Origin: Isoetes taiwanensis
Taxonomy: Eukaryota; Streptophyta; Lycopodiopsida; Isoetales; Isoetaceae
NCBI GenBank assembly: GCA_021234155.1
Contig: JAJEKV010000004.1
Span: 23,223,122-23,287,121 of the forward strand
Direction: 5' to 3'
DNA: 64,000 nucleotides
Shown piece by piece: positions 47,436 through 59,470 of the stretch. The notes under the pieces are model-generated. The model did not search any database and was not told the origin of the DNA. It saw only the letters and a list, made by a program, of their open reading frames with translations. Each line of letters opens with the position of its first letter. Positions within the stretch are counted from its first letter, which is position 1. The position numbers were made by a program, and so were the translations under genes.

Positions 47436-48590
47436 TATAGATCAAAGATGGGGCCAAGACTTCTACTAACTATGGATATGGAAGGAGTAGCGCTAATCGC
47501 CGGAGCGACAGGCATCATAGGCTACGGCATAGCCAAAGCTTTGGACCAAAACAGAGATGGCATATGGAGCAACAAGGTATATGGCGTAGGTCAAAGGGCA
47601 TGGCCGCCATGGCTAAAGCCTCCAAAATCCCTTCATTACATACAGTGTGATCTTCTGGATGAGCAGCAGACTATGGCCGCCCTTGAGAGCTCAAGAACGT
47701 GACGCATCTGTTCTGGGCAACATGGAGCAGACGAGACACAGAGGACGAGAATTGCTCTGTCAATGGCCGCATGTTCCAACACGCCATCAACGCCCTCATT
47801 TCTCACGGTAAGCTTCGCCATATCTGCCTTACTACTGGAACTAGACATTACCTAGGCCCCTTTCTAGTTTTTTCCTTTCATATCCCTAGACACACCCCCT
47901 TACCAGGAAAGCATGCTTAGGGTTTCCTCTGTCCCTAATTTTTATTATACCCTTGAAGATATTATGTTCGAATCTGCTTACAAGTTTGGCTTCACTTGGT
48001 CTGTCCATAGATCTTTTGCTTTGTAATTGGGCTTGCTGGTAGAAATAGAGCCCAATTGATTAGGGGTTTAGCTGTTTATGCTTGTATTTGCAAGCACCAG
48101 AATTTGGTTTTGGTTGTCCCAGGGAATAAATATATTTGGGATAGCTTAATGGATGCGTCCGATGCTGATCTTATAGCAGAGCAATGCTATGGGCTGCCTC
48201 TACTTCTGCAGCTCAGAATCAGGCATTTAATATTACCAATGGGGACATTTTTCTTGGAGAATGTTGTGGTCTCTTATTGGTAATCAGTTTGAGTTGCACT
48301 AAAGGGCCCTGAGGCTGATGCTCCTCCTTTTAGGCTTGGAGAGTTCTTGCAAGATAAAGGTCCTGTGTGGGATGAGATTGTGGTGCAAAATAACCTCTAT
48401 GTCAGTAAGCTGGATGAGATTTGTGACTGGTCCATATTAGATACTGTCTTTAATGTCAACTTCCAGCTTGTGAGTTGCATGAACAAGAGTCGAGAATTTG
48501 ATTTGTGGCTTTTGAGAACACTGAAAAGTGTGTGCTCAGATGTATTAATCAGATGAAGGAAGCACGTCTAATCCCTCCTGAATTTTCTTC
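47436..48590 (+). pseudogene. VEP1 / progesterone 5-beta-reductase-like (PRISE) pseudogene
   Basis: Pieces in several frames follow the whole family in order. They are the Rossmann motif VALIAGATGIIGYGIAKALD, KVYGVGQRAWP, HYIQCDLLDEQQT, THLFWATW, ENCSVNGRMFQHAINALI, LRHICLTTGTRHYLGPF, PNFYYTLEDIMFE, FTWSVHR, GLAVYACICKH, PGNKYIWDSLMDASDADLIA, FLQDKGPVWDEIV, MNKSREF and CINQMKEARLIP. The family reduces the C=C bond of enones with NADPH in the cytosol, acting on steroids, iridoids and small enones. The catalytic Lys position in TGTKHY is Arg here, while the Tyr of YYTLED remains. Single-base frameshifts (for example near 47690) and stops (for example at 47918) break it. I see no introns, so it may be a retrocopy. 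Confidence 0.9.
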
Positions 48591-48960
48591 AATTTTTATA
48601 TGCTTTTGTACTCGTAAACATGCCTCATGCTTGGAGATACTTGGAAAGTCCCTACATATAATACAAGTACCAGGTAAGCTTCAGAAGCCCGAAAAATTTA
48701 ACTACTATAATTTTCGATCATAAGTGGAAAATGGGGAAAATGTTCCTCTATCAATGTTTCTACCCCTTTACATACAGACGCCAGATCCACCTACTTTATA
48801 AGACTGTCCTGATATGCTGGTCCCATGTTAAGTGTATTACCTCTGAAGTGTATTTGAGATTGCTATATTATGACGATAGAAGTATCTATGATTTGCTTCA
48901 TATTCTTGTTTATTCTGACAATAAATACCCAAGTTGTATTATGTACTTGGGAAAGTTATG
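48591..48960. other. No gene recognised
   Basis: Downstream of the PRISE pseudogene. I see nothing supportable. Confidence 0.4.
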
Positions 48961-48964
48961 TCGA

Positions 48965-49068
48965 GGAAATTCCTCGAGGGAATTTCCGGAGGCGGCGCCG
49001 CTAGACGAGGTATGGCGGCGCTTCAAGGCAAGCCGTTAGCCGCCGCCGGGATATTCCCGAGGGAATAT
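48965..49068. repeat. Foldback palindrome
   Basis: The left end GGAAATTCCTCGAGGGAATT-TCC is nearly self-complementary. The right end ATATTCCC-GA-GGGAATAT (49051-49068) is a perfect palindrome. Between them GGCGGCGCCGCTAG pairs imperfectly with TTAGCCGCCGCC. The whole 104 bp can fold on itself, as in a small MITE-like foldback element. Confidence 0.65.
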
Positions 49069-49090
49069 TCCGAGACCTGAACTTTCCTGA

Positions 49091-49685
49091 CGTAATGAAC
49101 ACATGGTTCAAATTTCCACGCTCGTTCTCACTGCTTTTGTGTGCTCGCTTCCCAAGCAAAGAAGTCCGATAATGCAACCATGTTTTCGATTTAAATCTTC
49201 CCTCAGAAAACTTCGATTCTATTCGTGAAAAATGCTCATGATAAAACTTCGATTCTATTCTCGCCTCATGATAAAACTTCGATTCTAACCATCTTCCAAC
49301 ACGCAATTTGCTTCTAAATCAAAGTTAGAAACTCTATTTCGCTTTAAGAACTCAAAGACAGAGCCAACCAGATCTTAGAAGCCCTCAATCCATTCGAAAC
49401 CAAGAAATACAAACTCGATTTAACAAGAAATACAAACCCTCGATTTAAGATCTTCAACAAAAAATTGCTCGGACGAGATGTTTTTGGAAAATTCCAAGGA
49501 ACGGGAACAGGGGAACAGGGAATGGTATCCGCAATCAGGGAAGGGGAGCCAAGGAGAGAGGACACTTGGATCAAGGGAAGGCGGCCAGCTGAAGGCCATG
49601 CATACCAGCCCATGAATAACGGATATTTTTATGGCTTATAATTTTAAGGTAAATTTAGCATAATTTGAACCATGTGTTCATTACG
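49091..49685. repeat. 24-bp perfect inverted repeat 550 bp apart
   Basis: CGTAATGAACACATGGTTCA-AATT at 49091-49114 is exactly inverted at 49662-49685. The DNA between has no coding potential I can recognise. It may be the ends of a small non-autonomous DNA element. Confidence 0.7.
49205..49292. repeat. Triplicated AAAACTTCGATTCTA motif
   Basis: AAAACTTCGATTCTATTC or close variants occur three times, with CTCATGAT before two of them. It lies inside the inverted repeat at 49091-49685. Confidence 0.7.
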
Positions 49686-50289
49686 AAGTTTAGAACACAA
49701 GCAAAAAAAACTTGCCGCAATATATTTTATTCAAAGAAGAGAGGCGAATGTTCCTCTCGCTTTTTTAACTAAAGTACAATATTTGGTTAAGTAATAAACG
49801 ATAGGGCTTAAATATCGCCAAATTTCGCTTTTTATTTCATCGCATTATTCTCCGCCGCCATGAGCTGGCCGCCTCTTCCCCTGCTTCCTATTCATTCCTA
49901 CTGCTGCCCCTGCTCGAGCCGCTTATTGCGCCATTCCTACTGCTGCTCCCCTGCTCGAGCCCGCTATTATACTGCTCCTTCTTGTTGCATGTTCCTTCTA
50001 GAGCCACCTGTGTTAGCATTGCCAGCTAGGCCTAGGGGCTGCAAAGAAAGAAAGCCATAGCTATTTAAGAAAGCCATAGTTTCGTAGGGGAGCTACTTAA
50101 GCCATAGTCAAGTGTGTTTGTTTCCTACGAAGAAGAAGATGTCGTGAAGAGGCAACATTTAGGCATTACATTTAGCCATAGATTTTCCTTGAAGATTTTT
50201 TTCTTGTGAAAAGCCGAGCCCCTGCTCGAGCCCGCTTATTGCGTACTGCTCATGGATCTTGATCGTACTTCGCTCTATCGCTTATTTTA
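49686..50289. other. No gene recognised; short repeated phrase
   Basis: CCCTGCTCGAGCC-CGC/GCTTATTGCG-like phrases occur at about 49909, 49953 and 50220. A 66-codon frame at 49860 is Cys/Pro-rich low complexity and is not called. Confidence 0.4.
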
Positions 50290-50412
50290 GGAACTACATT
50301 TCCAGATTCCTCAGAATATTCCTCGCGGTATCGCAAGGCTGGCTGGCGCCAAGGGCGCCCGCTTGTCAAGGGCTTTGAAATTCCCGCGGAATCTTCTCGA
50401 ACTGTAGTTTCC
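50290..50412. repeat. Imperfect foldback repeat
   Basis: GGAACTACATTTCCAGATTC at the left is an imperfect inverse of GGAATCTTCTCGAACTGTAG-TTTCC at the right. The middle contains GGCGCCAAGGGCGCC, itself an inverted repeat. It is similar in style and size to the foldback at 48965. Confidence 0.55.
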
Positions 50413-50860
50413 CTAGTACATAAAGATCTCAAGAAAATGCAAGTGCTTAATCAAAATTCGATAAGATTGAAAATCACATTACTAAACGCACAACACAAGT
50501 TTGTATAATCAAAGATTTCAAGCTGTTTAATACCTAAGGATCATGGAAAGGTTCTAAATATGCCTAATATGTTTAAATCGAGCAATGATTATGTGGAACT
50601 GTTTTTTCTCATTAAAAGGTCGATTTGAACATGGTATGTGGGGCTATTGTTGACATTAACCTTAGCAACCTAAAAACTTTTTGCATTACGCCTAAAGGGA
50701 GGCATTTTCTTGTGAATCTCTTTTTGTATGATCTAAATTGCCTTTTAAAATGTCACGTGCTTGAATGAGTAAAGGAAAAATGTGACTTATAGAAGATCTT
50801 CAAGTTGATTTGAGAAGAAGCTGTCCTTATATCAAGGCACATTTTTCTTGCTATGACTTC
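50413..50860. other. No gene recognised
   Basis: AT-rich, with no supportable feature. Confidence 0.4.
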
Positions 50861-50888
50861 CTATGTGGCGTACCAAGGATATATTGGA

Positions 50889-51006
50889 TGCTATGTTTGC
50901 ACATTGTTCAACTTTTTTTTTTTTGTTTTTGGATGCTATGCTTGTACATTGTCTAACCTTTTTTTTTTTTTTTTTTTTTGGACTCAATGCTTGCATATTG
51001 TTCAAC
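50889..51006. repeat. Three tandem units, two ending in long T-runs
   Basis: The phrase GATGCTATGYTTGYACATTG-TTCAAC occurs three times with small changes (the last starts GACTCAATGC). The first two copies are followed by T-runs of more than 10 and about 20. It looks like repeated capture of a short sequence next to an oligo(T) tract. Confidence 0.7.
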
Positions 51007-51039
51007 AACCTTATTTATTTTTTTTATCTCAAGCGCACC

Positions 51040-51240
51040 AACAACAATTAGTGATGCCATATTTAGAGGAGGAATTATACCAAGCATTGCTATCTTTAAA
51101 GAAATACAAAACTCCTAGCTTAGAGGGTCTTTAAAACATACAAAAGTCTTAGTTATAGTTTTAGAATATTATGGGTGATGATATTTATGAGGCATTTAAG
51201 GCTCTCCAAGATAGAGAGTCTTTGGATGATACCTTTCTTT
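51040..51240 (+). pseudogene. LINE I: fragment just before the RT of another LINE family
   Basis: EELYQALLSLKKYKTPSLEG corresponds to the E-E-x-x-x-A-x-x-x-x-x-x-x-x-K-S-P-G-x-D-G segment before plant LINE RTs. Then, in another frame, IMGDDIYEAFKALQDRESLD matches the following helix. Gly and Asp of P-G-x-D-G read S and E. The fragment is isolated and differs from LINEs A-E, so it represents a further LINE lineage. Confidence 0.65.
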
Positions 51241-51770
51241 GAGTGTTATATGTCTTCGCTCTATGTATAGACCTAGCCTATGGCTCCTGTAGGGTCCCGT
51301 GGATGTTAAAAAATATCTACTTATTTATCTTATTATCGCACTTTGCCAGGAGTTTAGATCCAAATAGAGTTAAACTAACAAATTTTGGTTCCATAGGATT
51401 CTTCATGATTGAGAGCCTCCGAGCTCTAGATCTACCTAGGTCTCATCTTCTTGCTTGAAAGGTTATTTGTCCAGAGCCTGCCACTTGCAAGATGTTGTAA
51501 GCCTTAGCGACATCTCCTATGTTGTAACCAATGCCGACTCCGTCTGTGGTTAGTACCCTCATTTCCAACCCCGATAGAATCATAAAATCGTATCAAGTTT
51601 TGCACCATTGTTTCAAGAGATGTTTCTCATAGGTTGCATAGGATTATATAGTAGTACCTTCTCAAAAAATGTATGGGGTGAAAATCAAAGTGGTAAAACA
51701 TTTGCCGATGCTCGTGTCTTTTGCCTTTGATAAAAAGCTTTGTGTTATTTGATCGTTTTCTCGAGACGAG
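51241..51770. other. No gene recognised
   Basis: Nothing supportable; it may belong to the relic LTR element that follows. Confidence 0.4.
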
Positions 51771-52705
51771 TCTCATGGACTACTCCTTAGATTGCATCTC
51801 CGCTGTCTCGATGAGGCAGAAAAACGCCGAATCCCTCCCGAGCACCACCCGCCACCTGTGCATCCATACCCGACTTACCCCCAAATCCATAGGTCGGGCT
51901 CACCGTGATCCATCGAGCCCAAGACGTTAGGCACCCAGAGGTGTCGACTCCATACCCGACCCACATGCAAAGGACCGACTATGGCTCCAGCACACTATAG
52001 AGCCCCAAAGAGCCACACTGCAAAAAGGCTTCACCCATTTCACCATTATGTCCGGGTTGTATGGTTCTCAACTGCATATCATCTACAACCAGATGGGTTC
52101 CCAGCATTTATCGTGATTTATTGGGATGGATGCTAGCTAGAGACATCTCTACTATACTAGCCTTTAGGTCTCTACCCCCTTTAATCCTAGTTAAAGCACC
52201 AGAGGTGTAAAAAGAACTACCATAATACATAAATCCATTAATAACTTCAAATTTTATAACAAATAGAGATCACCATACAACTAATCAAACAAGGGTTAGC
52301 TAGAAGATCAAGCCATCTACACACCAACCAATATCCTTGCTAGGAACCATTGTCTAAGGTCTCCATCCACCCATTGAAAAGATTGAACGAGGGCTGCCTT
52401 CTCCACCACAACCTCCCAAATCAATTTGGGACAAAATTTGGGATGGAGCACCACTTTGTTAACTCCTAGATTGGCAGTCCATTAGGCCAATCGATTATAT
52501 CTGTGGCACTTATGTAATTAGTGTAATTAATAATAATTAACTATAGAATTAGTTGGTTAATTAGCTAAATTAGTTTTACTTAATTAATGCAATTTTTGGT
52601 ATAGCTAATTTTAACCCTTTTGGTTCATTTCTAATGGCCAACATACCCTTACGTACCATTGGTGATGTGTGATAGCATCATATAAATACATGGAACGTTG
52701 CATTC
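51771..52705 (-). repeat. Relic LTR of a related family, inverted
   Basis: On the minus strand it starts near CAACGTTCCATGTATTTATA (52704) and keeps the order of the F LTR: CACACATCACC, GGGGTAGAGACCTAAAGGCT, GAGATGTCTCTAGCTAGCAT, GTAAGTCGGGTATGGATGC and CTGCCTCATCGA. Sequence identity is clearly lower than between F and G, so it belongs to another subfamily. I do not see its internal part, so it may be a solo LTR. Confidence 0.65.
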
Positions 52706-52810
52706 TCCTTCTTGGAATAATGTTGTCCCCAACATTGAGATGATGTGGTTTAAGCTAAAGAAAGAATTCGGATTATGCAGGAAGATTTACTAAAGTAGGT
52801 AACACCAAAG

Positions 52811-54061
52811 AAATGGGGTCACATTTCATCCCAAATTGGTGGAGGTGAAGAGGAGGGCTTGACCACCATCTTAAACTTGCGTCCTTGCCAACACCTACCA
52901 TGACCTCGGTATGGATGCCTTACGTGACAACGGCTCCAACCAAGAGGCTGGTTAGTCCTTGGATAGTTTCTATTACAACGACACTTCTTTGAATAGATGG
53001 AATGATTATATTCTCTTTTTGTATGTTGATACGAATACTTAGATGGTATTTATATTCTTTCTTTTAGCTTCTTTCCTTGTTGGAAATTAAAGGGAAGGGT
53101 AGAGACCTAAAAGCCTCTTAGCAATGGGGATGTCTCTAGCTAAAATCCTTAATACCCAATGTACACAAAAGCCAACCTTGTTGTGGATGTTATGATGGTT
53201 GACACCAAATACTTGAGTATGATGGTGAATCGGGGTGGGGTCTTCCCTAAGTGACTCAGGGACTCCCTCTGGTGTGCTGGAAGCTTATGGCCCAGGATCC
53301 CGTGTGTGTGGGCGGGTATGGGTCGACACTCTCATTTGAGGCTATGCCTATATAAGATACAGGCTCGAATGGTGAGATGAGCCGCCTTTAGATTTAGGGG
53401 AGTAAATTAGGATCGCGGGGGTATTGTCACGGTACGTGTTCTCTAGCACACCAGAGATCCGCCATGCTTGGGAGGAGGCGCCTCTCATTTTGCCTCATCG
53501 GTTCGAGGAGATGCCAATCTAGAAGCTAGTCAGTAGAATTGATTCCTTAGGATTGCGTCTCGGGAGGGCACCTAAGCATGTCATAGCATGATTGACCTAT
53601 CGCAAAGTGTGCACGAAGGCGGATGGAGTGGACTACCTAGCCATTGTCTTATGGCAGCCAATGCCCGCGTTATACCTCCGATGCGGTGTTGATATCTTGA
53701 GGCTCGGCCCATCCAGTTGATCCTTAAATTAAAGGCCGAGGTAGCATGTATCATGTTGTTATTTCATATTTATTATGGATCTATTGTCTTTTTAGTGGTG
53801 ATGATGGATGGGGCCACCGCCATTGGTGGTATATTATTTTGGCATGATTATTGTATGCTAACGTATATGTATGTACGCTATATAGGATTTCCCATAGAGG
53901 ACGTGGGGCGAATGACACCTCAGGTGTTCCTTGCTGAAACACTTGGCCATCCCAAGTGGTCGAGTATATTAATGACCTTACCATGGTGATGTAATCGCCA
54001 TGCATGGGATAGTCCGTATTTATCACGATAAAGAGCATCATATAGACTCTAGGGGCGTCAC
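52811..54061 (+). repeat. Element G 5' LTR, truncated at its start
   Basis: It matches F from GGGGTC...CATTTCATCCCAAATT to GGGGCGTCAC. The segment equivalent to F 28302-28560 is absent. The primer binding site follows as TGGTATCGAGCC (54064 onward). Confidence 0.88.
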
Positions 54062-54729
54062 GGTGGTATCGAGCCCGGGTTTTGGTGGACCAAAATCATT
54101 GCATTAGCCATAGCCTAACTCATTAGTTAAGCCGGTACTTTCTCCTAGGTTAAAGTAGTCAAACTATGTAGTTAGCATGTCGGTTGGCCTAATTCTGAGA
54201 GGAATGACCTAGTATGTAAGAGAGTGTTCTCTAGTGGGCGGTTAAAGTGGGAAGGTGGAGCGAGATTTGGAGTTTTTTGTAAGTGCCATAACTTTCCGGG
54301 GTAGCTCCGGATTGGCGATTTTTTGCTCAACGTGTTGGGCGTGATCCAAATACACTAGGGATCGTCATCAGTGACAGCAATTAGAAGTGGCCCAAATCCA
54401 ACTCGGTATTGCTTCGGGTTTGGAGTAATCTGGAATTCAAATAGAAGCCACGTATTACGCTTCGGTAGCCGTTATAAGCGTATAACCCGGCGTATAAATT
54501 AAAAAAAAAAAAAAGTTTCAAAAAATTTTAAACCTAAAATTAGAGGCGTTTCTTTATGCCCCTACTCCTTCCATCGTGCCCTAATGTCCGCCACTTAGCC
54601 GCCGGAACCCAAGCTCCTAGAACCTTGCCTCTGTTTAAGGCTTGTTGCCACCATCACCCCGGTAGCCTCATTTTCCTTCTCTTCTCGACCTGGCCTTCCT
54701 CTTCTTTGTTCGTTTCCTTGTCTAGGCCA

Positions 54730-55931
54730 ATGAGCATGGCACATATTAAAGTACTTCGAGGCTATGGCTCCCTCAATATACCTCCCGGATCTCGCCCGGC
54801 AGGAGTATCGGCTCTGGGCCGGCCGGGTCGAGCTCTCCTTCTAAGTTCAGCTGAATTACAGCTTCATTGTGACCATATGATACCCTATCCTATTTTCCAC
54901 CTCTCAGAGCACTTCTTGATAAAGCAACCTCTTAATTATGTATACTATGGTCCAGAGCAACCCATCGGGTGTGAAGTCCACGAAGGAGGCCATTTGGAGG
55001 GAGGCAGCCTTGCGTATTAGGGGGTTGGCAGAAGGCGACATCAGAAATAGAAAGGGGAAGACAGGGCAGCCAGGCGTGAGTATGTCTACGGGTGATGGGA
55101 GAGCCATCATCGGTATAACCCTTGATCTTCCCCATATGAATATGATGAGGCTACCCAAAGTTTTTACCAGGTGAGGGTCCTATCTCACATCAACTGGATT
55201 ACTTAATAGTGATTGAGATGGATGTCTAAGCCAGTGGGACGTTCTGCGTATGGAACTTATCCAGAAATTGTGGCTGACGGCGTCTTGCAATTGAAAGCGG
55301 ATATGGTTGCGTTTCTTGAGGCTTAGGAATGAGGTGAGAGCCAGTAGTACCAATAAGCGGCGAGGCGGTCAGGAGCAACAACAAAACCCGGGACCAGCAG
55401 CGGGTCCAACTCGGCGGGGAGATCTCGTAGCGATCCAGAGCCAAAGCGAGACAAGCCTCCCACCAAAGAGGCGAGCGGCCCGAAGACTAGCATAGAATTG
55501 AGGGAGCCAATATAAGAGGAGAAGATTAAAATTTTGTTGGGAGTGTGGGGGAAGCATCTGAGCTTCGAGTGTGGCCACGGCCCGCCCATCTCACAGGGGG
55601 CAAGGACTGCCTTGAGCGCACCAACTTCGGGAGAGGCATCAACCTCGAAACCTCAGCCGGTTTTGACCCGAGAATGCCGAGTGTATACGGAGTCGAAGTA
55701 AGTACCAAAGACCGAAGTTGCTATTCTGAGGTGCCTTTCTAGAGGTTGGTCAGAAATAGTCAGGAGTTTAAAGACGGAGCTGGCACAGGACTTACGTAAT
55801 ATTGGCCCTGAGGGAGGCTGCGAGGAGGCTTACGATAGCCCTTTTTGGGGATGCAAACCGTTACGCTATCCATGCAAAAGATCATGACTAAAGATTTGGC
55901 CCTTGCGGAGAGTCGGGGAGATCATCTTTAG
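54730..55931 (+). pseudogene. Element G gene A with histone H3 domain
   Basis: The start MSMAHIK is conserved, and the H3 part (about 55590-55931) is recognisable through VSTKDRSCYSEVPF-type shadows and, in the H3 frame, TTTTGA and CTTTCTAGAGG at the same two stop positions as in F. It ends GATCATCTTTAG as in F. The middle shows more indels than F, so the frame is badly broken. Its value is comparative: it shows that the H3 domain is a family trait and that its main stops predate the split of F and G. Confidence 0.8.
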
Positions 55932-56172
55932 TTTGTTTTCAAGCATCTTCCTTGTAACAATTTTGTAGGGATAAATATCAATCAAATTTTGCCTACTTAG
56001 TCTCATTTTCAAAATAATTATTATTAATAAATGAATAATTTTTATTAATTTTTTAAAATATGGATGTTGGCGTCGACATAAAAGTGAAAAAGGTATTTAG
56101 AAGTTTTTTTGGGTTTTATTCCTTATCTCTTACCTTTTATGTTGCCCTCCTCCTCCATCCCTTACTGCGCCA

Positions 56173-57990
56173 ATGGCCATCCCAATCCTACTCGAATGAT
56201 ATCAAGATGGAAACCTTTGGAACCCCAAGTTCCCTTGACCTCCCTGACCTTTCTTGCTCCAAAAGCTAGATCTTATAGCCAACATGCGAGTCATCGACAA
56301 TCTTTGGTTTTCTTGAGTTCTACACCCAAGAAATGCTCCCTCTTTGCATTCCTTTGGAGATCGCCACAGCTCTACATAGAAGCGGCTGTAGTAAGGAAAA
56401 TCTTTGGGAGGAGGCACCCATGCATCTGGCGTGCTCAAAGGCAAATTCAGATGGGGCCGCAACCCTCATCATCATGCATGAGGGGCCAGCAATACCTTAA
56501 AAGTGGCCTTTGCTTTGGCCATTCTCATGGATCGGTATGTGGAGGGATGATACTGCCGCGTGAGAGAAGGGCAAGGTCACGACTCTTGGGATGAGGAAGA
56601 AGGCAGTATATAAGGATGGATGATTTTTATCCGGTGGAAGCGGTTAGGTGAGCAGATCTTTGCCCTTGGCTGGGAGGAGCAGCTTGGCCAGGATTAGATG
56701 TATACGTTTATCTATCACCAAGGTGAATTTTCCTCTGTTGGATGATATTCTTTGGATATACCATGTAGTGGCGGTTTGAAGGGCGAGAGAAATGCGGGGT
56801 TCTCTATGGCGGTAGGGGATTGCATGGATGACTTTATTGATTTTACGCCGTAGATCTCCCTCGGGTCTATACATTGCTCGGTTTTCATCGAGGGGAGACT
56901 ATAGAGCGGTGATACTCTTCTTGACTCGAGAGATCTTGTACTTCAAGATCCTCCATCTCGACCTCCTCGGGAAGCCTTTCGACCATGGGACCCCGCGTCC
57001 CAAACATTAATATAATTCGATATTCCTTCGATTCAGATGAAGAAGGGAAAGTTCTATCATAGCCCACTCATCTTAAGGAGGAGAAACTTGAGGCTCAAGG
57101 AGGAAGAGGTCTCTATGGACCTCGATAAAGGAGGTAGCTTCTTACCCCATTTTGCGGGGTAAAAGCGTTGAGGGAATCACCTCACACGCTTCTTCTTATC
57201 GACCTTAGGCAAGGGCATGTCCTTTTGTGGCGCGAGACCTAGCCCGAAGCCGAAGCATCGTGGTGGAGCCTTTGTGCATTGTCCACCTGGCGGGCCCTGA
57301 AGCTTCCTTATCGCATCCTCACTTATGTGTTGGTCGCGGGGACCGTTCTTACGCCTGGGGCCAAGACATAGCACCACTGGATGAGCATGAAGCTCCTTAT
57401 GGCAGCCCCTTTGGCTCACGCCTATCCACGGAGGTTACATCCCTTGCCGCCACCACTATTGATCGGAGGTTACCACCTTTCGCCATCGGCCGCCACCATC
57501 CCCTCCTACACCAATGGATCGGGATCACGGGGCCTAAGAGGCATTATAGAGTATGGCTTTGGCTACTCAAACATATGTATTATTGCATCGACATTTTGAT
57601 GCCCTTTTAATACAAAATTTGTTTTCCTACATTACTTGTCTCTCTCTTCAAGAGTTTGAAGTATAAGGAATAACTTACAAATTGTATATCTATTGTTGCC
57701 TTCTTCTGAGGAGGAGAAGAAGAAGAGCCATACTGACCCAACCAAGGGCTTCGGATAGTTCACGATCCTTGGCGACCATGCCTATGAACACCTAAAAGCT
57801 TACGGCCGTCGAAGTTGGTACGTCTTGGGACTGCACTAAGCATGAAGCTTTTGGCGATGCTAATGATCATCTCTGGCGGCTATTTTCGTGCTCGCGATCT
57901 TTTTCGATCCTTTAATTATTAGCCCAATCTAGGAGTTTCAAGGCGTGATCATCAAGCTTGGGCTAAGTATAAGATGGTCCGGCGATGAGA
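56173..57990 (+). pseudogene. Element G gene B, heavily indel-broken
   Basis: It is homologous to F gene B along its whole length, including the early TGA (CTCGAATGATAT) and the late TAG (CCAATCTAGGAG). Frameshifts occur every 50-150 bp, so no long frame survives. Many differences from F fall at CAG or at A before CG (CAG to CGA/CGG, GACG to GGCG). Confidence 0.75.
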
Positions 57991-58165
57991 GAGTATCGAT
58001 ACTCTATCCTTTATCCCCTTACTCGACCCTAAGCTAGCTTGTTTTAAGTTCCTCCTTGTATAAATGTAACCCGGTTTCTTGCATGTTATGCCAAGATGTT
58101 TTATGCTTGTGTCTTCATCTTAATAATAAAGCGTTTCTCTGTTGCAAAGTTCTTGTCATAACTAA

Positions 58166-59470
58166 TTGAGTAAGTATGCTTATCTTGAATTTGTTTCTAT
58201 CTTAGATGGTGCACGCCCTCCTCCGTGGGCGACACCCGTGCAACCGGGCCGTCTTACCCCCGAGCAAGAGCTCACTATCATGAAGCGTCAGCTTACTGAG
58301 CTCCAGGCCTATGTACTACAAATCAATCCACCCCAAATGCCACGGGGGTATGGACGGAGATTTCCTACTCCCGCGAGAATCGGCGATCGCCGCCACACTT
58401 TTGCATCACATTGCATACAACTAATCGATCTAAGAGGGCATGCACTAGTTCCTCTTGGATGCAACCTCGAGTCTCCCGACTCTTGACTCCTCAGGGGCGA
58501 GGCCGACTATACAAAAGCCAAAAAGAAGGATTATCAGAAAACAGTGGATTCGGCCATCACTAGCATTTGGAAGAACCGAATACGGGCACAATTCTCAGGG
58601 AAAACCAGGTCCGGAGTTGATGCGGAATCATGGTTGGATGAAATACAGGAGTTCGGTAAGTCATATGGAATGACCGAAAAAGATATCGGCAAAGTTGCCA
58701 CCACCAATTTCCGAGAGTGCGCTTCATTATCGGTGGAAAGGATCTGCCCGCTCCCATGGGCTGACGAGAGGGAGGTGCCGCTATAAGGTCTTTGCTAAAA
58801 CCTTCAAGTCTCAGTATGTGCCCAGGGCTCATCGCTGTCAACAGATCCAGACCTTCTACTGCCTGGAACAGAAAAACATGACCGTCCAATCTTATATGGA
58901 TGAGTTCATGAGGTTACGCTTATACATCTCAGGGATAAATGAGCGCAGGGCAGTTGAAGGATATATAGAGGGCTTATCCCCTACCCTCAGGAAAATAGTT
59001 CGAGCAATAGACCCTAAAACAGTTGCGAAGCAAGTTCTAAAGCCCTTAGCCTAGAAGAGGACACTCCTAAGTACCGGCCACCGCGACCCTCTTCTTTCAG
59101 TCAGAACAAGGGGTATACACCTTTTAGGGGGCGCGCACCTAGTCCAGGGCCTTCCGCCTCTACCGGATATCAGAAAACTGAGAAGAAAGTTTCCTTTACC
59201 ATACTGAAAAAGTCTATCAACACTGGGGGAGCTTTCAAAGATATCCTCCAAGCCATTCCTAAGGATACCCGTGAACAGTTACGTAAGGATAGAGCTTGCT
59301 ATTGATATTTCCGCTCAGGGCACTGTATGCAAGAATGCCCTTATATTACACAGACAGTGCAGGGCGCCCTTGCGGATATGGATTGGGAAGGCGCAGGGGA
59401 TCCAAACCATCCGGACGATCTTCGAGGAGGATGGCGACTATATAGCGGGGAAACAATTAAGTATACTATA
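58166..59470 (+). pseudogene. Element G gag
   Basis: The first 50 codons and the central capsid region are identical to F. The Ser/Asp-rich linker (about 58340-58500) and a spot near 58712-58735 are scrambled and shift the frame. The zinc-knuckle TGA (C-Y-stop-Y-F-R-S-G-H) is kept. AEAEAKAL of F reads AKQVLKPLA here after a frameshift near 59030. Confidence 0.85.

Noticed and set aside
47448-48723. A functional, intron-containing PRISE gene
   Set aside because: The frame changes occur at places without GT-AG boundaries, and stops lie inside conserved motifs.
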